Positions 36,103-49,100 of a stretch of DNA of 64,000 nt are shown here, in pieces. Location of the stretch: assembly GCA_940671915.1 (NCBI GenBank), contig CALNVZ010003434.1:8632929-8696928 (forward strand), written 5' to 3'. Both the position numbers and the translations under genes were made by a program. Numbering within the stretch: the first letter of the stretch is position 1; the number at the start of each line of letters is the position of its first letter. The DNA comes from Paracentrotus lividus (lineage: Eukaryota; Echinodermata; Echinoidea; Camarodonta; Echinidae). The notes beneath the pieces are model-generated. The model was given only the letters and a program-made list of their open reading frames with translations, was not told where the DNA came from and searched no databases.

Positions 36103-36769
36103 GCCAGAAAGATGCATAAGACTTGTGTATAAATGCCACATACATGTATGCTACAGACGGTAGCATCTAATACTGGATAGAGTCGTACATGAACTACCAT
36201 ACCATCATGTGAAATAGTAGGACGGTCTGCAATAGCAAAACAGCATTCACTTCAAAATTATGGCTAGACTTTTCTGCAGCTAGCTACGCATACATCATTT
36301 CTGTCTCTGCGATCTAAGCTGTACATTTGAACCTGAAGCAACTTTTCATATTGATTCTTTCATTTTTATGAACCCAAATTCTCTTACAGGACACTACTCT
36401 TAATGGCAAAGCTTTCTATGTATTTAGATGATCCTTTTAAATTTCACAATGCCTTTTGTTCCAATTCATAGTTCATGAATCTAGCTTTCAGGGATTTTGT
36501 CATATGTTTACCATTTTATGTGTCCTGAGGTCGTTTGACTTTGCTTCAAAGTAATGTGAGGTTTACGGTCTTCAATCTAGACTGTTTGTAACACCCGACA
36601 GGAATGGCCCCTGGTCTCAAAGCGTAATATTCCAGGACCTAGACTTGAATGTCAGTCCTGATACAAAGACCAAACTTCTCCTTAAATTCCCTTCACTTGA
36701 ATTTTGCAAAAAAGTCTTGTTTCATGTGTGAATTTGTTAATATCACCACTTGCAGAAACATTATGTGTC

Positions 36770-37033
36770 TGCCGTCTGGCAATCTTTTACTCGGGATGAA
36801 CACAAGTCTGTTGCATATCACTAATATCATGTGTGATAGGATGGGCATCTATTTCTGCCATACCGCCATCAAGATTATTCTTGAGGTTCCACTAGTCCAG
36901 AAGCCATTTTTCACTCAAGATGAACACAAGTCTCTTGCACATCACTGATATCAAGTGTCAAAGAAGTGCTGGAAGGGCACCTACTGCCATCTTTAACGTT
37001 GCCATTTTAGAGATTATTCTTAAGCTTCCAACG
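36770..37033. repeat. Tandem duplication (about 130-bp unit) in the CLIP1 3' region
   Basis: Two units share CTTTTACTC..GATGAACACAAGTCT / TTTTTCACTCAAGATGAACA, then TTGCA.ATCACT.ATATCA, GGGCA.CTA.TTCTGCCAT-like, GATTATTCTT and TTCCA..GTCCAGAAG. They are diverged. It lies just downstream of the CLIP1 stop codon on the - strand. Confidence 0.7.
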
Positions 37034-37113
37034 GTCCAGAAGACGAGATATGGAGAGTACTGTCTGAAGTTTGGATGACAATCGGCCATCAAGACGAGTC
37101 CAGGAAGGAGATT

Positions 37114-37160
37114 CTAGTAGGTCTGTTCATCATCGCAGTTCTCTGTCCAATGGCCGAAAA
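37114..37160 (-). CDS. CLIP1: CLIP1 last coding exon: second zinc knuckle and C-terminal tail
   Basis: After the acceptor TTCTCCAG, the exon reads VFGHWTENCDDEQTY and stop (the V codon is split with the previous exon). It completes the CCHC knuckle CDICEVFGHWTENC. Human CLIP-170 ends in an acidic DDETF tail that CAP-Gly domains recognise; here it is DDEQTY, still acidic and still ending in an aromatic residue. The exon is only 47 nt and too short for most ORF searches. Confidence 0.95.
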
Positions 37161-40100
37161 CTGGAGAATGGATTGGAAGAAAAGAAAAGAAAAGAAGATG
37201 TGGGAATGAATAATAATGTTAACAGAAAAGCTTATCCAGCACACTTGAAGTTGTAGATTTTTTTTTCCTTCCAAGAAATATTCTAAGAAGTTTCTTTGAA
37301 TTTTTCCTGAGTATTCATGAGTTAGAACAAAGAGAATTGTTGGACATGTATTTGCTCTAAATTGATCGTGTCCATTCCATTGACAAGAGATTTCCTGGTG
37401 GTATAGTCGCTTCTGTAATAAAAGTAGATGTTGCATCTTTCAATCTACTGTATAAGCCAATATATTCGTAAACAGATATTTTCATGATTTTGGACTAGTT
37501 TGAGAAATTGGTGAGTGGATAATTTCAAGACTTTTGTGATGTTTTCATTACTATAAATAGCCTTATATTGAAGTGGAAATTTTCACGAAGATGGGCTTGC
37601 AAAATTCGCAGAAATAAAACTACCGCAAAAATAACCACTTATACAGTAGTTTATAAGATTTTTCTTACATCATTTTTTACTCATATGCACAATCGTGGAA
37701 GCAGATATACGAGTTACAGAATAAAAACTCTTTCTTAAGAGCAGTTTTGTTTAGCGCATTATACCTTTGATCAAAATCTAAATGCACTGATGGGGGGGGG
37801 GGGGGGGGGGGAGACTGACAGAGTGACGGTTAAGCAGAAATATAAATGGAAAGATTGATACAGACATTGAAAGAGACAGTGACAAAAAGGAGATAATAGG
37901 GAAAGAGGAGGGAAAGAAAAGATACAATAGAACGATAGAAGAGATAAGATAAGAAAGAGAAAGGAGGAAGAGAGAAGAAGAGAGATGATAGAGAACAGAG
38001 TGGAGAAAGAGAAGAGATTAAGAGAAAAGAGAGTGGTTCAGTCATTTTTACAGAGAAAGATACAGAGAAAGGACGCTAGGTAGAGACCGGAAACAGACAA
38101 ATCATTATAGAATTATAGTGAGGCGTGTTGGAGTGCAACAATTATGAAATGAACAATGATCTATTGAAAACTTTAAATATGCAGCAAAAAATGAGACATT
38201 TATTTGTTCAAGTACGATAAGGTAATAAAAAGATAACATGCAACTGTGCACTATCATGCATTTGCAGGCAGGCCAAAACAAGATGTCACGACTTTAGCCC
38301 ATACTGGAATCAATATGTTCTTGTATTTCAATTCAAGGAAATAAAAGAATTCAGTAGGCAGTTAAAGAAACATAAAGGCCACCACATACCATAGGACTCG
38401 TGACCCACGATTGACTAACCCTTTATCTGAAATAACAAGGCGTGTTGCATAATACACACGCTTAGTTATTTCAGATCCAAAGTCGGTCAGCCGCAAGTCA
38501 GAAGCATATGGTGTGCGGTGGCCTTAAGGAATATGATGTCATGATGCTTTAAAGATAAGACCTGGGAAGGGTTTGACTTTATCTCATAAAATTCTGAGTG
38601 TACTGTCTCCATTTATCTGAACAGCTGAAATCCAACACAGACAAAGTAAAGATGGTAAAACATGTATGTACAAGTATGTAAGTTGAGACATGCTCAATTC
38701 ATTAATTTTAGATTGTACATATAGAAACACGTCTCTAAGGGTGTATTGCGCAGGTTAACAAATAATGATCAACATACAGAATCCAATAAGGCAACTGTAT
38801 TTTGATAAACACCACACCTGTAGTTTTGCGGGCTTAAGATTTGGATATATTTGATGTCTTTAGTATTGCAGAACTGTCTTTAATAAAAAAGGATTGACAT
38901 TCTTGAAAAAATAAAATCAAGTTAATGAAGTGTGATTCCAGGTAGTAACACAATGTAAATAATTTTTTGCAAACCATCCCAGATCTATCCACCATGCAAA
39001 CAAACATCCCTCCATCACACACCAGCCAAACAGCATTTCATTTCATTTCAAGCAGTGCTTACCTTCGCAGATATCACAGTACGGCCTGACTTCACTGCGA
39101 TTGCCGTGGTACTGAGTGGCTGGCGGACTATCAGAGCTGGCCTGTAGAGGGCAGTCTTCAGTCTCGTGCAGATCAAACACGTCACAGATATCGCAGAAGA
39201 GCCTAGGAGGCGGGCCGTGGGTGCTGGAATCCATGCTAAAAGGGAGCAGGGAGAGAGAGTTGGCATTTAATTCAAGGCATGCATGTCACTCAGTGGCAAT
39301 GCTTGTGTTGGCACTCCAAAAACCATACATGAAAAGACAGGGTGTGGGACTGAAGAGGATCTCAATGGCAGTTCTTTCTTCTGCTTTCTTTCAAAGGGAA
39401 TTTCCAATATTTGCCTATGGCATCTACAGAGCAGACACATATAAAATATTCCAGACCCTGCAAAAGGAATCTTATTTTAAAACTAATCAATTCTACTCCT
39501 CTATTTCACCTGTCCTTTCTTGCTACATTCCAAAAACCATACCTTGGGTGCCATTAGAAAATGATTTTCATGCACACAGTTTCTTTCCCCACATCAAACA
39601 TTTTATCACACACAAGCAATCAGAAAGATGCACTGCTTAAGTTTGTTTTAAGGTCTGTGCCCTGTAAAATAAAGATTTACAGTCAAATTTAAAATAACCA
39701 TTCTGATTGGTTTATAGTGAAGCTTTTATGCACGAAGTCAATGCAACAAGGATCCTGATTGGTCACTATCAATTAGCAATTGTGTTACAGGTTATTGGAG
39801 AAACATAATGTGAAGATGTCCATATCCTCTCTTCTAAAAGAAAGATAAGGATCATCTGATAATGTTATTGTGACTGAAGCATCTTTCCAAGTAGGCCTAC
39901 CATACATTGTAAGTGATATTATTCAGAGATGCCAATTGGTAACATTAAAAATCCTGGGAAAGAATGCAAGTGTGGGTGAAAAAGCTTTAAAAAAAAAAAA
40001 AAAAAAAAAAAATTAAAAAAAATTAAAATGGGCTAAAAAAAAGAAGAAGATAGGCACAGATATTTCAAGTAAAAAATTTCCTAGAAAATGACATCTCTGA

Positions 40101-43100
40101 TTATTTATATTCACATTCTCACTGATATGGAAGGCCTGTAAAGGGTAATTACACATTGGACAACACTGTTCAACTCTTCGGGGCAATACATACATATAGA
40201 CACTTAAACATTGGAAATTTAAACAACCTGTTTCAAGAGCCGTTTTCAATAAAGCAATATTGTGTATTGAGAAGATTTTCCCGTTTGAAAGTATAGGAAA
40301 AAACTTAACTAAAATGGCACACTTTCTAGAAGATTAACTGATAAACATAGCGACTGTCGTAAAAATGTGAAACTTAGCAACATTCTTTCAATGTGGAAGA
40401 CCCCTTTAAAAAAAACCTGATGAAGCTTCTATAGCAGAAAATAATTAGAATCAGTTTCATTTACTCACTCTACATCAAATCCAATATCATCATGATCTCC
40501 ATTCATGTAGCTAGTCTCCATAGCCTCAAGCTTGGCTCGTAGCTCATCGTTCTTACGTTGGAGGTCAACGATCACGGAATTTAGGAATGTCACCTGGCAA
40601 GAGATTAGAATGGGTACTACATGTAGATGTTCAAACAGAGAAAAGGATTTTATTTGTTGAAAGGATACATAACAAATTTTCCTTTTCATCAACAGTCTAT
40701 CCTCACATTACGTGAATATTAAAAAGCAGAAATATATGAGAGAAACAGGTCAGAGAAGATTGAAAGGAAATCAGAAACAGGATACTAAAATTTGAAATTT
40801 TGTAAGTTGTAATTAATCATCAAAGAGAAATTAGAAACTCTATGATGTAATAGAGAGGAGGAGAGTGAAAAAGAGAGAGAAAAAAAAAACAAACAAACAA
40901 ACAAACAATTACAACAGAAACAACACAAAAGAAAGGAAAACTGATGGCCAAGAATATCATAGATGGTTGAGAGAAAGAAAGTCGTGAAATTGCATTCCGC
41001 GTACGAGATAGACAGCTTCACAGATTATTACATATTGAGTCATAACCATGGAGATAATTGGATTATAGAATTTAGACAGAAATAAAAGATATTTTACCTG
41101 TCCCTCAGCCATCTCTTTCTCTTCTTGCATCTTAGCCATAGCTGGATCTCCTACATAAACAAATTAATACAGGATATTATTTGAAGCCATACAATGTATA
41201 ATAAATTGAAATGCAATCTTTACATTTTTGCAGATGAGTGAATGTTACAGATGAATTGGAAAAGGAAGAAGAGAGTAGTGAATATTTTTGGAAGTTGACA
41301 TCACTAGAGATATAGGAAATTCCCCATTTTTCCTCTTGATTTGTGATGTTATAGACGTACCTCTGCTTGTTGATTACATATTTGTTTTCTTCACCCATCA
41401 TTCTTAATTATTTCAAGCTAGTCATCTTGGTTTACAAGAGGGGTTTTTCACCAAGTTGTTCTTAAAGATACAAATGACTTTACGAACGACTGGAGATGGC
41501 TCTTTGATGCATAATCACATGCATAATGATTTTGCACAAGAAGAAAACTGATCACCAGTTGTTACTGAAGTTGTTTGTAACTTACAAACGGCTTGGTGAA
41601 ACACCACCCACGGCTTATTTTAGCTGGCCACGGTTAAAATCATAGTTGCTCCTGGATAACTTTGGATAATTTCCCGAAAACAATAATTGCTTCTATCATG
41701 AGAAATGATGTTGACACAGAAATCAGAGTAATCAATATAACACAGGCCTGCCCTTAATACTGTATAAGCCAATATTTTCGCGTCCAGATATTTTCGCGAT
41801 TTTGGACTAGTTGGGGAAATTCGCGAGAGCAAAATTTCGCGATTTTGGTGATGATTTCATTACTATAAATAGCCTTGTATTGAAGTGGAAATTTTCGCGA
41901 AGACCAACTCGCGAAATTCGCGAAAATAAAGTCACCGCGAAAAATAACCACTTATACAGTACTCCTTCATCATTGTAAGAATATATTTTCCAAAGAACCA
42001 AAGAGAGATTTCACTACAGGCATCATTACATGTATTCTGAGGATCTCTTAGTGGATACAAAACTTGCTAAGTTAAAATGCACTCTGCGGGACATCAATAG
42101 GAAGCTTTAGATTTCTCATCCATTCCGTGGAATCTTCTGATTTGAGAAAAATCAGCCTTACATACAGCGTTAGAATGAGGAGAGCGCAACAATAACAGAG
42201 AGAAGATTCCTTGTCATGGACTACGTTGTAAAATCTAAATCTCCCTATTATTTGTTGCAGTGGCAATCGCTCCTGGCTTTATTTCATCTAAAAGGCAGTG
42301 TTAGAGCTGCTATAGGTTTACACGTTTGTTTAAATATGGGTTACAGTGTTACGTTTAGTGTTCAGTCCAGGGGGGCATTTCATCAAAGGACTTGTCGGAC
42401 ATTTTATCCGACAAATCTGCTCTCAGCCAATCAGATGCAAGCATTTCAGTAGCTTATAACAGTTTGTCAGATAAAATGTCCGACAAGTCCTTTGATGAAA
42501 TGCCCCCCAGGGATGAAGTTAGTCAATCAATAAGTCTCAGCTAAAGCAAATATCATAGAACCCTCTCTACAAACATGTATAATGATTCTGATATTTCTCA
42601 TGATTTTTTTTTCTACTGGAATACTCACCATCCATATCTACATCTATGTGAGTGGACGGTGTGTTCTGAGTTGAGACTAAGGCTGTTTGTAGATCAGTCA
42701 CTTGCTGCTGTAGACTGCTCTTATCTTTCTCTAGATCACTGATGGTAGACTTGTAACTACTGGCTAATGCACTTTCACCCTGGTATTTGGCAACCTGATA
42801 AAAACAAACACTCATTTACTACATCCTATGAAAAGAATGGTATATAAATAAATTTTAAACTCATCTCTCTAATTGTTCTTTAGCTCACTAAAGGTATCCA
42901 ATGTGATTTTTGAGGGGAGAGAAAGGAGGGGTATGATCTCTGTACACTAATAAATTCAACCTAGCAACCCTACATGTACGGTATATATACAATCATGTAC
43001 CTCCCCGAAAATGTGCACATATTAGAAAGGGCCTAATGCATGTTGACCAACATAATCCCTCAGTCATGTATTTCACTGCATTGATATCATGCACAACACA

Positions 43101-46100
43101 GAACAAAAAGTGCATCATTCTGTACAAAATACAGCAGAATAATAATTGTACCACCTCCCTGCCCCCCCCCCCAAAAAAAAAGAAAAGAAAAAAGAAAATA
43201 ATTTCAAAATAGATGAATGGCTTGAACTCTCCCTTTCCAAATCAATGAACACCAATCACATATCCATATTCCAACACTTTCTCTCATTTGGAATACAAAC
43301 AACATTAAACAAGCCTTACCTCTTGTTTATACCTGTCCAATTCATTTTGATTCTGAGCTACTATCGTGTTTGTAAGATCCAGCGTGCTCTGAAGAGATTC
43401 CTTCTCAGATTCAAAGTCCACCAGCCTTGATTCTAGCCTGATGTGCAAAAAAAAAAAAAAAATTGTTTAAAATAATCAATTAAGCAAATGGAAACCAAAA
43501 AGGCAATTGGAACTGTTAAAATATCTCATCAATTTCCATTTCAATAACACCATGGAAACTTTTTTGTTTAATATTTTCTTGAAATTCCTAATGGGTACAT
43601 TGAACTGCGAAGTTTGAAATTCTATTTTTGATCCGGATGCACAATAAAATAATGACCAGGATCGTAAAATTCTAAAAATTTATTACATAATCAATGTTTA
43701 TAAACTTGGCATAAGGGTCATTTGAACACTGGGGCATCCAAGCAGAAAGAAAAGGCAGACAGAAATTTGAATTTTGAAATAAAAAAAAAGATAAAATATG
43801 GAAACAAGAAATAACACTTACTCATCCTTGACAGTCTGCAACTCATTTGTGAGGCTTGAATTCTTCTGTTCCAACTGTTTAAGCAAAAGTAAACAAAATA
43901 AAAAAACAATTAAAAATGTTATTCTCTATATTCAGCCCAGTAGGTCAATTTTGTTAAAATAACAAGGCCTGTATTCTGAATTAGTCTAGGGATTCACATA
44001 CTACATGTAGTCCATGCATCTATGTAAAGCCTGGATTACATATCACTCTAGGGCCCATACGGAATGTAAAAAAGAGCTATTTTTTCCATGTCTGTATGAT
44101 CCTCTCTGTGCGAAAATTGCCAAAACAGCAGTTTTTTACTCACTGTACAGGTCAAGAGCGATACGTGATCTAGGCTTTAGATTAGATTAGAGTTACACAG
44201 TAAATCTGTTGCCATCAAGACCTTCAATCTGGCTAAAACCAGGGTTCATAGTCTCATGCAAGTGCTCAGAATATGTGTAAAATTTCTTACATTTTACCCT
44301 ATTCCTGCCTTAGCTTTTTGAGAGGAGATTTTGACTGGGGTCAAAATTAAATATAGAATTTTACACAAATACACAACTTTTATTTCTTCTACTTCAGTTT
44401 GTAAAAAACAAAATATCTTTTATCAATACATATAGGTGCATACATGTTGTACATTTATCTAGTACATCAACCAAACAATTAAAATGAAATATGATTATAA
44501 ATATCATGCTGACATAATAACGCCAATAACACAATAATGCTCTCTGCAAACATACCATTTCTTTTTCCTTGCTTGCCGTCTGTAAAGCATGTATATCTTG
44601 CTGTGTATTGCTCATGTCTGTCTCTAGCTTGTTCACCTTATCTTGTTCCATCTTCAGAGAATGCCTCGCTTCAGCCCTGTCAAAACAAAATCATAATGTT
44701 CTTATTTATTTCTATAAACAAGTAGAAATACATTGATGGAAAGGTGGTCAGGCAACTGTCAGGTTCCAGGTCATAAACCAAAATCATCTGTACATTTGCA
44801 GGTACCTTTTGTATTTGGTGAGGCCTTAATCCTCAAAAATAAGATTCTCTGATGGGGCTCACAGTTACATTTCTACTGGGTGTTTTCTTGTAAAGGGAGT
44901 TTTGTAAGCAGTCAGGTAAAATAAAATTCATCCTACATGCATACACATATCTTTTCATAATGGCTTTGTCTCATAATGTTTCTCATTATCAAATGTTATT
45001 ACTCACTACTTTAAAAAAAATTGTCTTAGCAAAGTGCAAAGAGCAATAACAATTCCCTTATTTCGTAAAACCATTTATCCAAAAAGAGATAATCTGACAA
45101 ATATTGCCTGCCTTCAGCTACCAAAAAATTCTCAATTTTGACCTATTGGAGCATATTTTTAAATGATTTAAAAATGTTGTTTATCCATCATCTGCTTTCC
45201 CAATTAAAATTGTCTGGCCACACCCTGGTCTATCCTCCTACTCACAGTTCAGCCTGTAGCGTTCCAACACTACTTTCTCCCTCTGACGACGCTTGCTTGG
45301 CTAGACTGAGCTGAGTCTGATAGCTCTCCACCTGCTGCTTCAAGAGACCAACCTCATCTTGCAGTCTCACCGTCTCCTTCTCCTTATCCTGGAATTGTCC
45401 CAATAATCTTGTCTTCTCCTTCTCTTTCTCCTCCACCTGTCCTACCAATCTCATCTTCTCTTCCTCCACACCAGCCTTCTCATTACTCAAGGAGTCCAGG
45501 GCACCAAGCTTTGCTTCATACCCTGACACCTGTTCCTTCAAGCTGGACAACTCTCCTTGAAGACGCACACTTTCCGCTTCCTTCTCCTCGACCTGAGCAG
45601 TAAGTTTAGTCCTTTCGCTCTCAAACGAAGCTTTCTCATTGGACATGGAAGATTCAACGTTCGTTAACTGATTTTGGACGGTGTCCACTTTCTCTGAGAG
45701 AGTCTGGATTTCTTCTTTTAACCTGGAGTTTTCTTGGTTGCTCTCCTGGAGACGTGTCCCAAGTGTTGATTGGTCTCCAGACAGTGCTTCTTTCTCCTTG
45801 GATACTGTCTCCAGAGAAGACCTGACCTCAGATAAGCTTTGCTCAACCTGACAATGAAGAAATTGAATGCAAACAAAAAGAGATTACAACAAAGAAGCAG
45901 AGAAACATTGGTATCTTTTGGTGGCCTTTTCTCACTGTATTTGCTCTAGATTACCATTATTTTTTGCATGAATTAAACATATTACATGAGTACAGATAAC
46001 AGAAATCACTTAAAAATTAAAATCCCTTTCTGTTGATATTCCTAATGCCATTTTCATACAGAAATTTATAGTAGAATTAATAGTGAAGGTAGTAAGATGA

Positions 46101-49100
46101 ACAAAGATGTCCTTTTTGTCATATTTATACATTTTAACTTCGCATATCTTCAGGAAAATCAAGACAGACCTGTTGTAACTTTTCATCAGACTGTTTCTTG
46201 AGTTCTTCAAGCTGAGCTTGTAATGTGGAAGACTTGCTCTCTAGCTCCGATACAAGACTCTTGGAGGCTTCAAGGTCCTGACCCCTCTCAATTCTGGTAA
46301 AGGTAGAACATGAACAGATGAATTAATAACAATATCAGTAAGTATTTGGGGTTCTTGCAACATACATTCACCGTGTAAAGTTCTTGTGGCGATTCGGCAC
46401 TTTAGACAGGCTATCCATTTTTATAGGTGCAGAAATCTTTTAAAAAATTAATTAAACACAGTTCTAGTAACTCTTTAGTTCTTCGAGGCAGAGAATAATA
46501 AATGCAGATAAATGTCTGGCAGATAGGATTTTCATGTCGTACCAGACTTTGAACTCATAACCTGTGCATCTTCTGTCCTAAAAATGCCTAAACCACTAGA
46601 CTATGAAACCTCATGTATAGAATGAGTTTTAAAACTTCAGATCCTTTTATCCATCCTTACATGGTTGTCTGATCATTACTGAGGATGACATATTTATTCA
46701 GAACTATTTTTGAGAATACCTTGTCAACATACAAAAACTATGTAGTTACATAAACACCATACCTACTGCATGTAACGATGTTGTCTTTACATTTAGAATG
46801 AGAAAGATTTGCTTTCTGCACGTCCATTGTTTATGTATTCACTGTAGGAAGATCTAACCCTATCAGGGCACATCCTCTAAGAAAAGTTGTTAAACACTTC
46901 TTTATACACTGTTCACCCCAAGGCTTTGACTCACAATTGTGTTTGCAGTTGTGTCATATTCTGCTCTCCTTCCTTGGAAGATTTGGCCAACAACTCCTCC
47001 TTCTCTCTCTGTCTTTCTAACTCCTTCTTCAATCCCTCCAGCTCTTTCTCCCTTGTCTCCACCTTGATGGAGCACTCCTGTGCCCGGGCTACCAGCTCCG
47101 TCCGTTCCCTACGCAGCTGATCCAGGTCTCCCTCTAGGGACTGGACCCTGCTGCTGGACTCAGTCCTCTCCTTCTGGAGTCCTTCCAGGTCCTTCTGCAG
47201 GAGTTCCATCTTGGTGAGCTGTTCCTGGACCAGAGCCTGGGCTTCAGAGCGTTCCTTGCGCAGGGTCTCCGCCTCGCTGGTCTTGGTTTCCAGCTTCATC
47301 TGACGCTCCTGGGCCTGTGCTAGGGCTTCGGTCCGCTCCCTGAGGGCGCTGTCTCTTTCTAGAGTCACCCTCTCAATGTTGGCTTTGGTTTCCTCCGACG
47401 TCTTGATGGCCTGGAAATCATGATTCAAAGAATTAAAAATAGAGCTTGAAATGTGTCCATGAAGCTTGGAATCCAAAAGGTCTCCTCGCTATATAATATT
47501 AACAGACAAAAAGCCCTTTGGATTCCAAGCAAGACTAAGCTTTGATTAAAATTGATCGAATTAGACCTGTCTAGATTTGCTGGAAATCAAAGCAAGTCTT
47601 TAAAGATATCAAGTGTTAAATGTTTCTGTGCATGTAAATGGTGAATCCCTTATCCACATTAGTGCTCAGCAGATTAATTCTAAATTGCCCTTTCAATTAA
47701 TTTTGATTAAAAAAAAAATCATAAAAGCAAAAACACATTTGTTGGCAAATGAAGTAATTAAAAAAATATGACAGCTTTATATATCAATGAGCATGCAATT
47801 GAAACTGCTACATGTACATGAATGATAAGAAAAATCATATTCTATATATAAGAAAAGAAAAGAGGTGTGACAAATTGGACAATATTTCATACAAATCATT
47901 TGTGAGGAGTGGTAACAAATAAATCCTTGTTGACCATCAAATTTTAAAACAAGGGTAGGGGAAGAGAAGGGGAGAAATGGAACCTGGAAGAAAAGATTAG
48001 GTGAGAAAAGAGAAAAAATAATGATATGAGACATTATACACATGATTTAGAATATATACATGTCAGAAACAAAATGTAGAAAATCAGTTTTAGTGATTGG
48101 CATATAAAACATTGTATAAAGGAGGACAATACAAAAACAAGACACACCAAACAACATTTCTTTTCGAATTACACATATTATCAAGAGGGACAAATTAACA
48201 TGTAACAATATGAGAAACCTGATTAATAATAAAAGACATTTGGGTAAAAATCTGTTAGAGAATAGAAATATTAGTTTTTCACTTTGTAAAAACAAAGAAA
48301 TTTTTCATAAGCCTTTGTTTAAATAGTTTTTGGAAAAGGGGTAAATATGCTGCTTACAAAATGAAACAATTGATAATTTTCAATGGGGAATAGCAATTTT
48401 TGGAATTCGTAGTACAAAACATAATGGAAGAGCAGTTCACAATGATGTCACACAATCAAAATCTTAATTATTCTCAATTCTTTGATAGATTGTCTTCAAA
48501 CCTTCAATGACATTGTTATTTCAGTTTTCTGCTTGATTATATTGAAACCAATTTAATTCTAGGATAGAATTCTCCTTAAATCTTCTGCTTGTATCAAAAC
48601 CAACTGAAAATCAGGGTGTGCTTTCCTGACAGAGGCTAGAAAGAGTTGATTTGTACACATATTAGAGACAGGAGGAACAACACGATCACAAAGACAAAGA
48701 AAGAAGAACAAGATGAGATAAGAAAGCTTTATCGCAAAGCAGTCCCATCATACCTGAAAACATTGTGAGTCCAAATACATTCCTGTGTACGCTATTTATT
48801 ACTCTACATAGATTTTTACAAAAATGAGGACAAATGGTTGTCAATAGTGATAAATGGCTCTTCTTTCCCCCAAAAATAGAGACTGTTCCTATTAAATAGG
48901 GACAGTCGATAAGTATGGACTTACATCGATCTTGGCCTGAGATTCTTTATCAAGTTGGTCCTGGACCTGTCTCTGTTTAAGGTCTGCCTCATTCTGTCTT
49001 AGACTAAGCTCAGCCTTGTCTGAGATTAGCTGCTGTTTGTCTACTAAGGCCTGGTCTCGTTCCCCTCTCAGACGATCTCTCTCTTCACTCGTCTTCTTGA

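Larger units (their letters stand above)
32300..37113 (-). other. CLIP1 3'UTR and/or TPMT-CLIP1 intergenic region
   Basis: No coding segment is found. Downstream of the CLIP1 stop (37114), the first minus-strand AATAAA is at 36097-36102; another is at 32313-32318. A tandem duplication of about 130 bp lies at 36770-37033 (GATGAACACAAGTCT..GCA.ATCACT repeated). A poly-A run is at about 33820-33848. Where the mRNA ends cannot be decided from sequence. Confidence 0.4.
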
